Positions 16,285 to 24,348 of a DNA stretch of 64,000 bases are shown here, piece after piece (position 1 is the stretch's first letter; each line of letters starts with the position of its first letter). The DNA comes from Brevibacillus fluminis. Its GTDB lineage: Bacteria > Bacillota > Bacilli > Brevibacillales > Brevibacillaceae. Position numbers and translations under genes: made by a program. The stretch covers positions 62,001 to 126,000 of the forward strand of contig NZ_RHHQ01000018.1 of the NCBI RefSeq assembly GCF_003710825.1. Reading direction: 5' to 3'. The notes under the pieces are model-generated. The model did no database searches and was not told the origin of the DNA. It worked only from the letters and a program-made list of their open reading frames with translations.

Positions 16285-17382
16285 TTAATTTTTATTTGCA
16301 TATGGCTTTTCCTGATAATAAAAGTTCGGCGTTTCGATGCGATCTTCGTACGCACTGTGGAAAATATGGGTGGCCGCCGGGGAAATCGGCGGGATGAGCC
16401 ATGTCCAATCACCTGTGATCCCGCGACCCTGACGATGCTCGCGCTCCTCGAACCGTTGGAACTGCTGGCTTGCGGTGTGATGATCGACGATCATAACGCC
16501 GCGATCCTTAAAAGAGTGCAGCACGGCTACGTTCAGCTCAATCAGCGCCTTGTCCTTCCAAAGCGTGGCTTCCCGCGTTCGATCCAGCCCCATGATGTCG
16601 GCTACTCTGGGCAGCATGTTGTAGCGGTCCACATCGGCGAGATTGCGCGCACCAATTTCCGTTCCCATGTACCAGCCGTTAAACGGAGCTGCCGTGTAAT
16701 CGATGCCCCCGATCTCCAGCCGCATGTTGGAGACGACCGGAAGCCCGTACCACTTCAGCTGCAAATCAGCGAAAGCAGGGATTTCCGGATGTGTCAGCGG
16801 TACTTCCACCACGATATCCCGCGGGATCTCGAAAAACTGCGGCGGCTGGTTGCCCATCTGCAGCACGAGCGGAAGGATGTCAAAATGCGTCCCCTCCCCC
16901 TGCCACCCCAGCTGTTGGCAGTAAGCTGTGAATGGGACCGAAATCGGATCGCCGATGATCCCGTCCTCTGTCACATACCCTGCATACCGTATCAGCTGGT
17001 CATTCCAGATCCGTATCTGCGTTTTTTCCGTGACGTCCGGGCGGAAAACCGTAATAGTCGGGCGGATGATACCGCCGTTGGTAGCGAATTCGAGATGGCG
17101 ATATAAAGCCTGCGCCATCTCTTCCTCCGTCTTGCATTGTCTTGCATCCAGAACCTGCAGGGATTCCCAAAAAAGCCTGCCAATGCAACGGTTGCTGTTG
17201 CGCCATGCCATTTTTGCCCCATGCTGGAGTTCTTCGCTCGTATGCTCGTAATGGCCTCGATCTGCCACTGCTTCACGTATTGCTTGCAGTCGTGCTGCGA
17301 TCTCTTCGTCTGTTTTACCCAGCTCTTTATAGCATGCATGAATGAAGCTTTCAGCTGCCTCGATTCGTTGTTTTCGTTCCAT
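16285..17382 (-). CDS. nos: Bacterial nitric oxide synthase, oxygenase domain
   Basis: 365 residues, the usual length for Bacillus-type NOS, which lacks a fused reductase. [10 protein letters not shown] contains the heme-ligating Cys66. [16 protein letters not shown] near residue 245 includes the Glu that binds substrate arginine, and [10 protein letters not shown] near 320 lies in the pterin/heme region. It oxidises L-arginine to citrulline and NO using electrons from cellular flavodoxin reductases; NO protects Gram-positive cells from oxidants and some antibiotics. The ATG at 17382 follows GGGAGTAGAGG; an ATG at 17406 has no ribosome site. Single-gene unit. Confidence 0.95.
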   Translation of the reverse strand: MERKQRIEAAESFIHACYKELGKTDEEIAARLQAIREAVADRGHYEHTSEELQHGAKMAWRNSNRCIGRLFWESLQVLDARQCKTEEEMAQALYRHLEFATNGGIIRPTITVFRPDVTEKTQIRIWNDQLIRYAGYVTEDGIIGDPISVPFTAYCQQLGWQGEGTHFDILPLVLQMGNQPPQFFEIPRDIVVEVPLTHPEIPAFADLQLKWYGLPVVSNMRLEIGGIDYTAAPFNGWYMGTEIGARNLADVDRYNMLPRVADIMGLDRTREATLWKDKALIELNVAVLHSFKDRGVMIVDHHTASQQFQRFEEREHRQGRGITGDWTWLIPPISPAATHIFHSAYEDRIETPNFYYQEKPYANKN

Positions 17383-17478
17383 TCCGCCTCTACTCCCGCC
17401 ACTCATCGTTAGTCACATTATATAGAAAGCATGTGGCTGATCCAAACGAGCTTTGTGTCGGTTTTGCAAAACATCTTA

Positions 17479-17525
17479 GAAAAAGAGCGCGTCGGCTCCG
17501 CAACATCCGGGTTCCCACGCGCTCC
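17479..17525 (-). terminator. Terminator of glnKL
   Basis: Stem GAGCGCGT/ACGCGCTC with a 22-base loop, followed by TTTTTCT on the minus strand. Confidence 0.8.
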
Positions 17526-17539
17526 TTCTCGCTTCGCTG

Positions 17540-18469
17540 TTATGCTTTTACTTCCAGTAAAAAGACAGATAAAAACTTGCGCACACTGATGCGGCACTTG
17601 GTGGTTTTTTCCCCCGCCTCCAGCTCCTGCATGCGCTGGCGCACTTCTTGGAAATCAAAGAGGCGCGGCGCGAAATGCTCAAAGGTTGGGTTCGCATAAT
17701 CAGTCAAGCCAAGCGATGATAAGTGGGTGAACGCCTGCAGTACCATCCGGCGGATGCGCTGTTCCATCGCACGGACTTCTTTTCCAGCTGACTGGACATC
17801 CAGTCCACCATGAAGCTTATGTAAAATTTGCGCATACACTTCCTTAAGCTGGAGATCGCGTAGCTGTTCACTGCGTTCCTCCTGTGTAAGCCATTGGACA
17901 AGCAACAGCAGATCGGGCGCGCCTGCCTCACCTGCAATCCCCAGCTGTAACATCAGCTGGCGGGCTTTTTGCTCCAGATTCGTATGCTCATACACCCCGA
18001 TGCCGTATGTAGGAACCTTCGCAAAGCCATGGCTAGCTTGATCCATTACCTTCACGTCCAAAATCTGCAGCGATTTGCGGATCGATTGAAGCGATGCTTC
18101 CAGCGACAGATGGTCGGCTACCCGCTTGAGTACGGACAGTACCTCCAGCCGGTTTATCGGCTTTTGAATGAACGTATCGATTCCTTGCGAGTACGCTTCT
18201 CCGATCATCTCTTTGTTCTCCACCTGTGACACCATGATGAAACGGCCGCCAAACCCTTCACCCTTCAGCTTCTTGATTGTTTGAATCCCGTCCAAGCCGG
18301 GCATCAAGAGATCGATTAAGATGACGTCGACCCCGAACAGCTGGTCGATGGAGACACTGATGCCGTCACTTGCTTGCCCGACGATTTCGCCCAAACCACT
18401 TTCATTGATGATGCGCTCCAGCATTCTGCGCACAACTGCATCGTCTTCGATCAGGAAGAAACGAATCAT
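17540..18469 (-). CDS. glnL: Response regulator, GlnL (YcbB) type
   Basis: 309 residues. A receiver domain (1-120) shows the acidic pair EDD at 8-10, the phospho-acceptor Asp in ILIDLLMPG near 55 and the Lys of QKPI near 104. The C-terminal 170 residues match the YcbB-type output domain found with GlnK sensors rather than a common winged helix. B. subtilis GlnL activates glutamine use genes in response to GlnK. Its ATG overlaps the kinase stop codon (ATGA), with GGAG at the right distance. The adjacent glutamine-type importer suggests it controls glutamine uptake here. Confidence 0.8.
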   Translation of the reverse strand: MIRFFLIEDDAVVRRMLERIINESGLGEIVGQASDGISVSIDQLFGVDVILIDLLMPGLDGIQTIKKLKGEGFGGRFIMVSQVENKEMIGEAYSQGIDTFIQKPINRLEVLSVLKRVADHLSLEASLQSIRKSLQILDVKVMDQASHGFAKVPTYGIGVYEHTNLEQKARQLMLQLGIAGEAGAPDLLLLVQWLTQEERSEQLRDLQLKEVYAQILHKLHGGLDVQSAGKEVRAMEQRIRRMVLQAFTHLSSLGLTDYANPTFEHFAPRLFDFQEVRQRMQELEAGEKTTKCRISVRKFLSVFLLEVKA

Positions 18470-19737
18470 AGAACACTCTCCTTCCGCAACAGTTGATCCG
18501 TAGGTATCGTTACCTCGAAGTGAGTCAATTGCTTGTGATCGTTCACAATGCCCAAATTGCCCTTCAAACTATGGACAATGCCCCGCGCATGCGTTAGTCC
18601 GATTCCCGTCGAGGCATTGCCCGCCTGATCGTATTTGGTGGTGTAACCAGGTTCGAATACCCATTCCCGCTCCTCACGGGGAATTCCCGGTCCATTATCC
18701 AGCACGTGGAACACGATGTCCCGCTGCCTCAGCTCGACGGCCAGCTCAATCCAGCCCGCTGACGGAATCGCCTCGACCGCATTGGCCACCAGATTGTTCA
18801 GCACCGACAGCAGCTCATAGATTTGGCTGGTCGACAAGTCCACCTCGCACGTCATCATGAACTGAATCCGCTTCCCAATCATTTCGGCATATTTTTGATT
18901 GGCCCTGATTACGAGCTGACACAAATCGGTGATGGCAAGACTTGAATCCAGCCCTTCCTGGTTGATGATTTTCGACAAACCGGCCAGCAAGCGCTGCGAA
19001 TCTTTCTTCACTTCATGCACATGCTCCGCGATATGGAGCGCTTTGTAAGATTCAGTATTTTCTGACATGAGCAAACGGGTATACAATTGATAGCTTTCTC
19101 GGGTGATTTCTTCAAGATGGGACATCGATTTTCGCAAATAAAACGCTTCCCCATACAGCTCCGTGTTGATCATTCGCAGCTTCTCCAGTTCCTGCTGCCG
19201 CACCTCACCAACAGCTCGGACCTGGCGAATCATAAAGTTATTATAAAGGCCTACAGCAAAAAAACTGCGAAGAGCACCGAAAAAGAGTAGCATCATAATG
19301 CTTTGCAACGTCAGGTCGGGAAAATCGCCGAACAGCTGGCGGACGAACAGCTCAACCATGTTGGAGGCGAAATCGACGGTGGCTCCGATCAACCCTACCC
19401 CGAGCGGGAACTCCAGGTATTGCCTTGCCCGGCTCAAATGGATCAGCAGTGAAAAGCTAAAATAATAAAAAGCGGACGGCAAATGGGCCTGCAAGCTGTC
19501 AAGCGGGGCGGTATGGCTAATCATCATGTCCAATCCAACCCGAAAGCCGCAGATAAACGTTCCCGTCAAAAAACCGGTCAGCAAAACGGGCAGCGATTGA
19601 AACCATAGCAGCCCAAAAAAGAATGCGGCAATCCCCAGGGAAAAACGAAAGGAACCCCCGAACGGGTTCACTTTCATTTCACCAAAAAAGGCAGTAGCCA
19701 GCATGATGATCACAAGCATAAACAGGCGATCGCGCAT
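18466..19737 (-). CDS. glnK: Membrane sensor histidine kinase, GlnK (YcbA) type
   Basis: 423 residues. The first 160 form about six membrane helices. A linker with a predicted dimer helix carries HEVKKDSQ near residue 240, the likely phospho-His. The ATPase has the N box NNLVANAVEA, G1 DNGPGIP and G2 TGIGLTHARG. The absence of a classical HExxxP box and the partner regulator place it in the GlnK group. It presumably senses glutamine or a related signal at the membrane. AAAGGGG precedes the ATG. A terminator separates it from the importer genes. Confidence 0.8.
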   Translation of the reverse strand: MRDRLFMLVIIMLATAFFGEMKVNPFGGSFRFSLGIAAFFFGLLWFQSLPVLLTGFLTGTFICGFRVGLDMMISHTAPLDSLQAHLPSAFYYFSFSLLIHLSRARQYLEFPLGVGLIGATVDFASNMVELFVRQLFGDFPDLTLQSIMMLLFFGALRSFFAVGLYNNFMIRQVRAVGEVRQQELEKLRMINTELYGEAFYLRKSMSHLEEITRESYQLYTRLLMSENTESYKALHIAEHVHEVKKDSQRLLAGLSKIINQEGLDSSLAITDLCQLVIRANQKYAEMIGKRIQFMMTCEVDLSTSQIYELLSVLNNLVANAVEAIPSAGWIELAVELRQRDIVFHVLDNGPGIPREEREWVFEPGYTTKYDQAGNASTGIGLTHARGIVHSLKGNLGIVNDHKQLTHFEVTIPTDQLLRKESVL

Positions 19738-19760
19738 AGATACCCCTTTCCCAAAATGAA

Positions 19761-19799
19761 AGATCTCCCATTCCTATATTACAAGGAAATGGAGATCTG
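19761..19799 (-). terminator. Terminator of the glutamine importer operon
   Basis: Perfect-looking stem AGATCTCCATTTCC/GGAATGGGAGATCT (with G-U pairing), then TTTCATTTT on the minus strand. It separates the importer from glnK. Confidence 0.75.
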
Positions 19800-19813
19800 C
19801 AAAACCGGAATGA

Positions 19814-20464
19814 TTATACATGTTTGTTTTCCAGCCGTTTTGAGAATACAGACAGCGCATAGTTTACGACAAAGTACATGACCGCCACAATCAAAAAGGT
19901 CGGAATGACATAATTGACATTGCGGCCATTCAAGATTTGCGCGTGGTTCATTAGCTCAGGCAGCGCAATGACGACGGCCAACGACGTATCTTTGAGCAGC
20001 GAGATAAACTGGCTGACGATCGGCGGTACCATGCGGCGCAAAGCTTGCGGCAGTACGATGTGCCAAAGCGTCTGGCTATAGGTGAGGCCGGAGGAACGCG
20101 CAGCTTCCAACTGACCTTTGTCTACGGAATTTAATCCGCTGCGGACAATTTCCGACAGCATCGCCGATTCAAAAATGACCAGCGCCAAAATCGCTGCGTA
20201 AAACTTCTCCAGCTTGAGTCCCACTTCAGGAAGCGCAAAGTAAGTAAAAAAGATGATCAGCAGAAGCGGCAAATTGCGGACTAGCTCCACGATGACTGCG
20301 AGTACACGCGAGATAACCGGGATTTTCGCGTAACGAAGCGTCCCTACGATGATGCTGATCGCAAAGCTGAACACGATGGATAAGAAGGCCACTTCCAATG
20401 TAACCAGGAAGCCTTCCAACAAAAAGGTCAGATGTGAGGGAGCGTATGCGCCGATAAAATCCAT
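19814..20464 (-). CDS. glnP: Polar amino acid ABC importer permease (GlnP-like)
   Basis: 216 residues with about five membrane helices. The EAA coupling loop reads QLEAARSSGLTYSQTLWHIVLPQ near residue 115, the signature of the HisM family. With GlnM it forms the membrane channel of a glutamine/glutamate-type importer. It lies 14 bases after glnM. The exact amino acid is inferred from the operon order glnQ-glnH-glnM-glnP, as in B. subtilis, plus the neighbouring glnKL. Confidence 0.85.
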   Translation of the reverse strand: MDFIGAYAPSHLTFLLEGFLVTLEVAFLSIVFSFAISIIVGTLRYAKIPVISRVLAVIVELVRNLPLLLIIFFTYFALPEVGLKLEKFYAAILALVIFESAMLSEIVRSGLNSVDKGQLEAARSSGLTYSQTLWHIVLPQALRRMVPPIVSQFISLLKDTSLAVVIALPELMNHAQILNGRNVNYVIPTFLIVAVMYFVVNYALSVFSKRLENKHV

Positions 20465-20478
20465 GGTTTTCCCTCCTT

Positions 20479-21132
20479 TTATCGGCTTCTCGCCAGTCGC
20501 CGTTCGAAATACCCGACGAGCATACTGAGCGGAAGCGTCAAGATCAGATAGAAAATACCGACAAAAATGTACACATCAAAGGTGACAAACGTGTCTGCGG
20601 AAATCAAATCGCCGAAATACATCAGGTCGAGACCGGCGATCACGCCCAGCACGGAAGAGTTTTTTACCAGATTGATAAACTGGTTGCCCATCGGTGGAAT
20701 GACGATTTTCATCGCTTGCGGCAAAATGATCAAGCGCATGGTTTGCCCATATGTCAGCCCGGATGAGCGGGCAGCTTCGGTCTGCCCTTTGGGCACAGCC
20801 TGAATGCCGGCGCGGATCGTCTCCGCAATGAATGCCGCTGTGTAGACCGTCAGACCAAGCGTACCGGCAACGAACGGTTCAAGCCGAATGCCGATGGCGG
20901 GAAGCCCGACAAAGAAAAAGAAGACGACGAGAATCAACGGAATATTGCGGATGAATTCAACATACACGGTTCCCACCCATTGCAAAGGGCGCAACGGGGA
21001 GATCCGGAAAATGGCCATGATGGTCCCCAGCAAAAAACTGCCCACGAGCGAAAGCAAGCTGGCTTTCAGCGTATTCCCAAAGCCTTGGAGGAAATAGTCC
21101 CAGTGATCGAAAAGGATGGAAAAATCAAGCAT
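20479..21132 (-). CDS. glnM: Polar amino acid ABC importer permease (GlnM-like)
   Basis: 217 residues, about five helices, HisM family. The EAA loop reads QTEAARSSGLTYGQTMRLIILPQ near residue 115, and EFIRNIPLILVVFFF near 60 is a usual family phrase. It pairs with GlnP. The paralogous EAA loops of the two permeases are nearly the same, as expected for a duplicated pair. Confidence 0.85.
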   Translation of the reverse strand: MLDFSILFDHWDYFLQGFGNTLKASLLSLVGSFLLGTIMAIFRISPLRPLQWVGTVYVEFIRNIPLILVVFFFFVGLPAIGIRLEPFVAGTLGLTVYTAAFIAETIRAGIQAVPKGQTEAARSSGLTYGQTMRLIILPQAMKIVIPPMGNQFINLVKNSSVLGVIAGLDLMYFGDLISADTFVTFDVYIFVGIFYLILTLPLSMLVGYFERRLARSR

Positions 21133-21220
21133 CTGCGTTGCGAATCCCCCTGTCTATGTATGGAAATGAGCGGATGAGCGGTAGGGAGACCGCTCATCCT
21201 GGGCAACTCATCTGAATCGG

Positions 21221-22075
21221 TTAGTTCTTTGGCTTTTCGCCAATCCATTTTTCATAAATCTTGTCGTATTCACCGTTTTGCTTCATTTCCTTCAGCAAAT
21301 CATTGATGGAGGTAGTGAACTCGGAGTCGCCTTTGGCTACCGCGATTCCATAAGGCTCCTCCGTGAACGTTTCGCTCGTGACGCGGTAGTTCGGATCTTG
21401 TTTGGCCATGCCGTACAAGAGCGCGTTATCGGTCGTCAGAGCATCACCTTGGCCTGCTTTCAGCGCTGTGAACGCCTCTGCATAGTTCTCGAATTCGAGG
21501 ATCTCTGCATCGGGGGCTTTTTCGCGGATATTTTTAGCGGAGGTAGAACCCTTCGCAGTGAGGATCTTCATGCCTTTCTTGATGTCAGCCAGGCCGTTGA
21601 TCGGGCTGTCTTTTTTCACCAAGAGGGATTGGCCTGCCAAGAAGTAGACGTCAGAGAAATCGACTTCCTTCTTGCGTTCTTCGGTAATGGTCATCGTTGC
21701 GATGATCGCATCGATCTCACCATTTTTGAGCATCGGAATGCGCGTCTTGGAGGTAACTTCCTTCAACTCGATTTTATTTTCATCACCAAGCACTTTTTTG
21801 GCGATCGCTTTGGCGATATCGATATCGAACCCTTCGACATTGCCGGACGCAGGATCTTTCAACCCGAACAGGTTCAGGTCATACTTGACGCCGACAACGA
21901 ATTTGCCTCTTTCTTTGATTTTCGCCAGCGTGCCTGCCGCTGCCGCCTGTCCTTGACCCGCAGGAGCTGCGCCCTCTGTCGTTTTGCCTGCACCACAGCC
22001 TGCTAGCATCGTTGCTCCAAGCATCGCTGCCAATCCAAAACCCACCGCTTTTTTCAAGATCCGATTCGCTTTCAA
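21221..22075 (-). CDS. glnH: Polar amino acid-binding lipoprotein (GlnH-like)
   Basis: 284 residues. A lipoprotein signal ends at MLAGC near residue 27, so the protein is anchored outside the membrane. The rest is a class II periplasmic-binding fold (SBP_bac_3): RGKFVVGVKYDLNLFG, VEGFDIDIAKAIAKKV and a hinge-region ATMTITEERKKEVDFS. These are standard for glutamine/glutamate/aspartate binders. The start is TTG at 22075 behind AAGGGGAA. Gap of 88 bases to glnM, enough for a small hairpin. Confidence 0.85.
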   Translation of the reverse strand: MKANRILKKAVGFGLAAMLGATMLAGCGAGKTTEGAAPAGQGQAAAAGTLAKIKERGKFVVGVKYDLNLFGLKDPASGNVEGFDIDIAKAIAKKVLGDENKIELKEVTSKTRIPMLKNGEIDAIIATMTITEERKKEVDFSDVYFLAGQSLLVKKDSPINGLADIKKGMKILTAKGSTSAKNIREKAPDAEILEFENYAEAFTALKAGQGDALTTDNALLYGMAKQDPNYRVTSETFTEEPYGIAVAKGDSEFTTSINDLLKEMKQNGEYDKIYEKWIGEKPKN

Positions 22076-22130
22076 ATTGAGTTCCCCTTTTCTTTTTGTT
22101 TTTTCTCTTTATGAGACCGCTTACATTTGG

Positions 22131-22859
22131 TCAGTGATTCAAGATGCGGCTCAGGAACAATCGAGCCCGCTCCTCACGAGGATTGGCGAAAAAGTCCCGC
22201 GGATGCGCTTCCTCCAAGATTTGGCCCTGATCCATGAATACAATGCGATCCGCAACTTCGCGGGCAAAGCCCATCTCGTGCGTGACGACGACCATCGTCA
22301 TGCCTTCCTTGGCCAGCTTCTTCATGACATCCAGCACTTCCCCGATCGTTTCCGGGTCAAGCGCGGAAGTCGGTTCATCAAACAGCATGATTTTGGGCTT
22401 CATCGCCAGCCCGCGCGCGATCGCGACACGCTGCTGCTGTCCGCCTGACAGCTGGGTCGGGAACTTCTCCGCTTTATCGGGGATTCCCACCTTCTCCAGA
22501 TAGGAGGTCGCTGTCTCAATCGCTTCTTTCTCAGGGATGCCCAGCACCTTGGTCGGAGCGAGCGTGATGTTTTGCAGCACCGTTTTGTGCGGATACAGGT
22601 TGAAATGCTGGAACACCATGCCGATGTCGCGCCTCAGCTTGTTTATGTCGGTTTGCTTGTCATTAACCTTGACGTTGTCGACCACCAGTTCTCCGTTTGT
22701 AATCGTCTCCAACCGATTGATGCACCGTACCAGCGTGCTTTTGCCGGAGCCTGATGGACCGATAACCACGACAACTTCACCCTGGTTGATGTGTAGATTA
22801 ATGTTTTTCAGGACGTGGAAGCTCCCGTAATGTTTATTCACTTGATGAAAGCTGATCAA
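22131..22859 (-). CDS. glnQ: Polar amino acid ABC importer ATPase (GlnQ-like)
   Basis: About 242 residues with Walker [10 protein letters not shown] near residue 34, signature [17 protein letters not shown], Walker [15 protein letters not shown] and switch His in [12 protein letters not shown]. The QQQ signature is typical of polar amino acid importers. The TTG at 22859 is 7 bases from GGGGG; an ATG at 22904 has no ribosome site. First gene of the importer operon. Confidence 0.88.
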   Translation of the reverse strand: MISFHQVNKHYGSFHVLKNINLHINQGEVVVVIGPSGSGKSTLVRCINRLETITNGELVVDNVKVNDKQTDINKLRRDIGMVFQHFNLYPHKTVLQNITLAPTKVLGIPEKEAIETATSYLEKVGIPDKAEKFPTQLSGGQQQRVAIARGLAMKPKIMLFDEPTSALDPETIGEVLDVMKKLAKEGMTMVVVTHEMGFAREVADRIVFMDQGQILEEAHPRDFFANPREERARLFLSRILNH

Positions 22860-22999
22860 CCAAGTTCCCCCTTCTGTCTCTTTTTCTAGACATATCGTAA
22901 CCACAGCTCTACCGGAAACTACTGAAAAAGACAGTGTTATTAATTTTTTCTTTTTAATTTTCTAAAAAGTGTTCCTACCTCGTGCAATTCAAACATTAA

Positions 23000-23036
23000 A
23001 AAACGCGAAAAACCAGCCCTACGAGCGGCTGGTTTG
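23000..23036 (-). terminator. Terminator of the nitroreductase gene
   Basis: Stem AAACCAGCC/GGCTGGTTT followed by TTCGCGTTTTTT on the minus strand. Confidence 0.85.
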
Positions 23037-23049
23037 GCTTACTTATCGT

Positions 23050-23697
23050 TTATTGATCGAGTTTGTTCCAGGAGGTGATTTGGTCCACAGGAAGGCGCGT
23101 TGTTTTGTGCCCAGGCTGGGATGCTTTTCCGATTGCGATCAGCATCACAGAGACATAGCGATCAGGAATGGAGAATGTTTGCTTGAATTGCTCAGTGTTG
23201 TACCCACCCATCGGTACAGTATCATAGCCTCTCGCTTTTGCGGCAAGCATGAGTTGCATGGACACAAGCCCCGCATCCACCAGCAAAATCTCCTTGGTGA
23301 CTTGCGGATCCCGGTCAGCATACCGTCTGTTGATGTTGCCAACGAGCGTTTCTTTTGCTTCAACCGTCATAAAGCCCGCGTCAACCGCATCTTGGTAAAT
23401 CGACTCCGCCTGCTTATAGCCCTCCATATCGCCAAGCACAGCAACGATTGCGGCGGCATCAACCACTTGCTGCTGATTGAATGCGATGGGGAGCAGCTTC
23501 TCTTTTAGAGACTGGTCATCAATCACCAGAAAACGCCAAGGCTGCAGATTGGAACTCGATGGCGCCTTAATTGCTTCGTCCAGCAGCTCCTTCAGTTCAT
23601 CCCGCGAAATTTTGACAGATGAATCATAATGACGAACGGATCTCCGTTCCTGTAACACCGTATAAAAGTCGACAGCCTGCTGTGTTGCCTTCTCCAT
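23050..23697 (-). CDS. Nitroreductase-family flavoenzyme
   Basis: 215 residues. RRSVRHYDSS near residue 20 is the FMN-phosphate contact of the nitroreductase family, KAPSSSNLQPWRF near 44 the second flavin motif, and PMGGYN near 160 a late motif. Such enzymes use NAD(P)H to reduce nitro compounds, quinones or similar. Native substrate unknown. The ATG at 23697 is 9 bases from GGAGG; two ATGs at 23703/23706 overlap that site. Divergent from an ArsR regulator, with palindromes in between, so the regulator probably controls it. Confidence 0.88.
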   Translation of the reverse strand: MEKATQQAVDFYTVLQERRSVRHYDSSVKISRDELKELLDEAIKAPSSSNLQPWRFLVIDDQSLKEKLLPIAFNQQQVVDAAAIVAVLGDMEGYKQAESIYQDAVDAGFMTVEAKETLVGNINRRYADRDPQVTKEILLVDAGLVSMQLMLAAKARGYDTVPMGGYNTEQFKQTFSIPDRYVSVMLIAIGKASQPGHKTTRLPVDQITSWNKLDQ

Positions 23698-23752
23698 GTC
23701 CATCATCCTCCGAAACGTCTTAATACACTCGATTGTTTTATTGTTCGATAAA

Positions 23753-23846
23753 CATAGTACTATGATAAGGAAATACCTCCATTTTTGCAAGTTCTAATGT
23801 TCTATATTTATCAAACATTGATGTTTACCGTTACTTTTGATACAAT
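23753..23846. promoter_or_regulatory. Divergent control region with two palindromes and a leaderless promoter
   Basis: CATAGTACTATG (23753-23764) and AAACATTGATGTTT (23813-23826) are perfect palindromes. On the plus strand TTGATG (23818-23823), a 17-base spacer and TACAAT (23841-23846) form a good promoter whose start point falls on the ATG at 23853. The second palindrome covers the -35 box, which suggests autoregulation by the ArsR protein. Confidence 0.65.
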
Positions 23847-23852
23847 TTTTTT

Positions 23853-24164
23853 ATGAGAACACCATTCCAACCGTCTATTGACAGCATTAAGCTGACTTCT
23901 GTCCTGCACGCCTTAAGTGACCCCGTGCGGTTTAAAATTGCCCAGTGCCTGTACAATAAACATGAACTGTATTGTGCAACATTTCAGGTCAATGTGGCCA
24001 AATCTACGCTCTCCCACCATATTAAGGTTTTGCGGGAGTCGGGTGTCATCAAAGTGCGAATTGATTGCAAGCAGCATTTTTACTCGCTGCGCACCGAAGA
24101 TCTGGAAGCGCTTTTTCCAGGTCTGATTAAAGTCTTGTTTGAAACAGATACAGATCGGATCTAG
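23853..24164 (+). CDS. ArsR-family transcriptional regulator
   Basis: 103 residues with a winged helix: LHALSDPVRFKIAQCL near residue 18 and recognition helix KSTLSHHIKVLRESGVI near 50, both standard for ArsR. The classical metal site ELCVCDL is absent; instead Cys residues occur at about 30, 39 and 71, which could be a redox or thiol site (inference). No Shine-Dalgarno sequence precedes the ATG; the promoter position predicts a leaderless mRNA. Likely regulator of the divergent nitroreductase. Confidence 0.88.
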   Translation: MRTPFQPSIDSIKLTSVLHALSDPVRFKIAQCLYNKHELYCATFQVNVAKSTLSHHIKVLRESGVIKVRIDCKQHFYSLRTEDLEALFPGLIKVLFETDTDRI

Positions 24165-24203
24165 CACCACAGTGTGCTTCACGTAATAGTTGCTTACCCA
24201 AGA

Positions 24204-24239
24204 AGGAGCTGCGCTTTGCAAAAAGGCAGCTCCTTTTTT
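24204..24239 (+). terminator. Terminator of the ArsR gene
   Basis: Stem GGAGCTGC/GCAGCTCC followed by TTTTTT. Confidence 0.9.
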
Positions 24240-24256
24240 CATGCCACTTCGCGATT

Positions 24257-24310
24257 TTTACACCCGGTTAACCAAATGTTAAAAATTGATCCACAATTGC
24301 ACGTTACTAT
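24257..24310 (+). promoter_or_regulatory. Pho box and promoter of the alkaline phosphatase gene
   Basis: Four hexamers with exact 11-base periodicity: TTTACA (24257), TTAACC (24268), TTAAAA (24279) and TCCACA (24290). This is the TT(A/T)ACA direct-repeat arrangement bound by PhoP in Bacillus. A -10-like TACTAT follows at about 24305-24310. Phosphate starvation control of the gene behind is therefore very likely. Confidence 0.85.
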
Positions 24311-24348
24311 GTAATGGACAAAATCAATTGAAAACGGAGGTTATTCAC

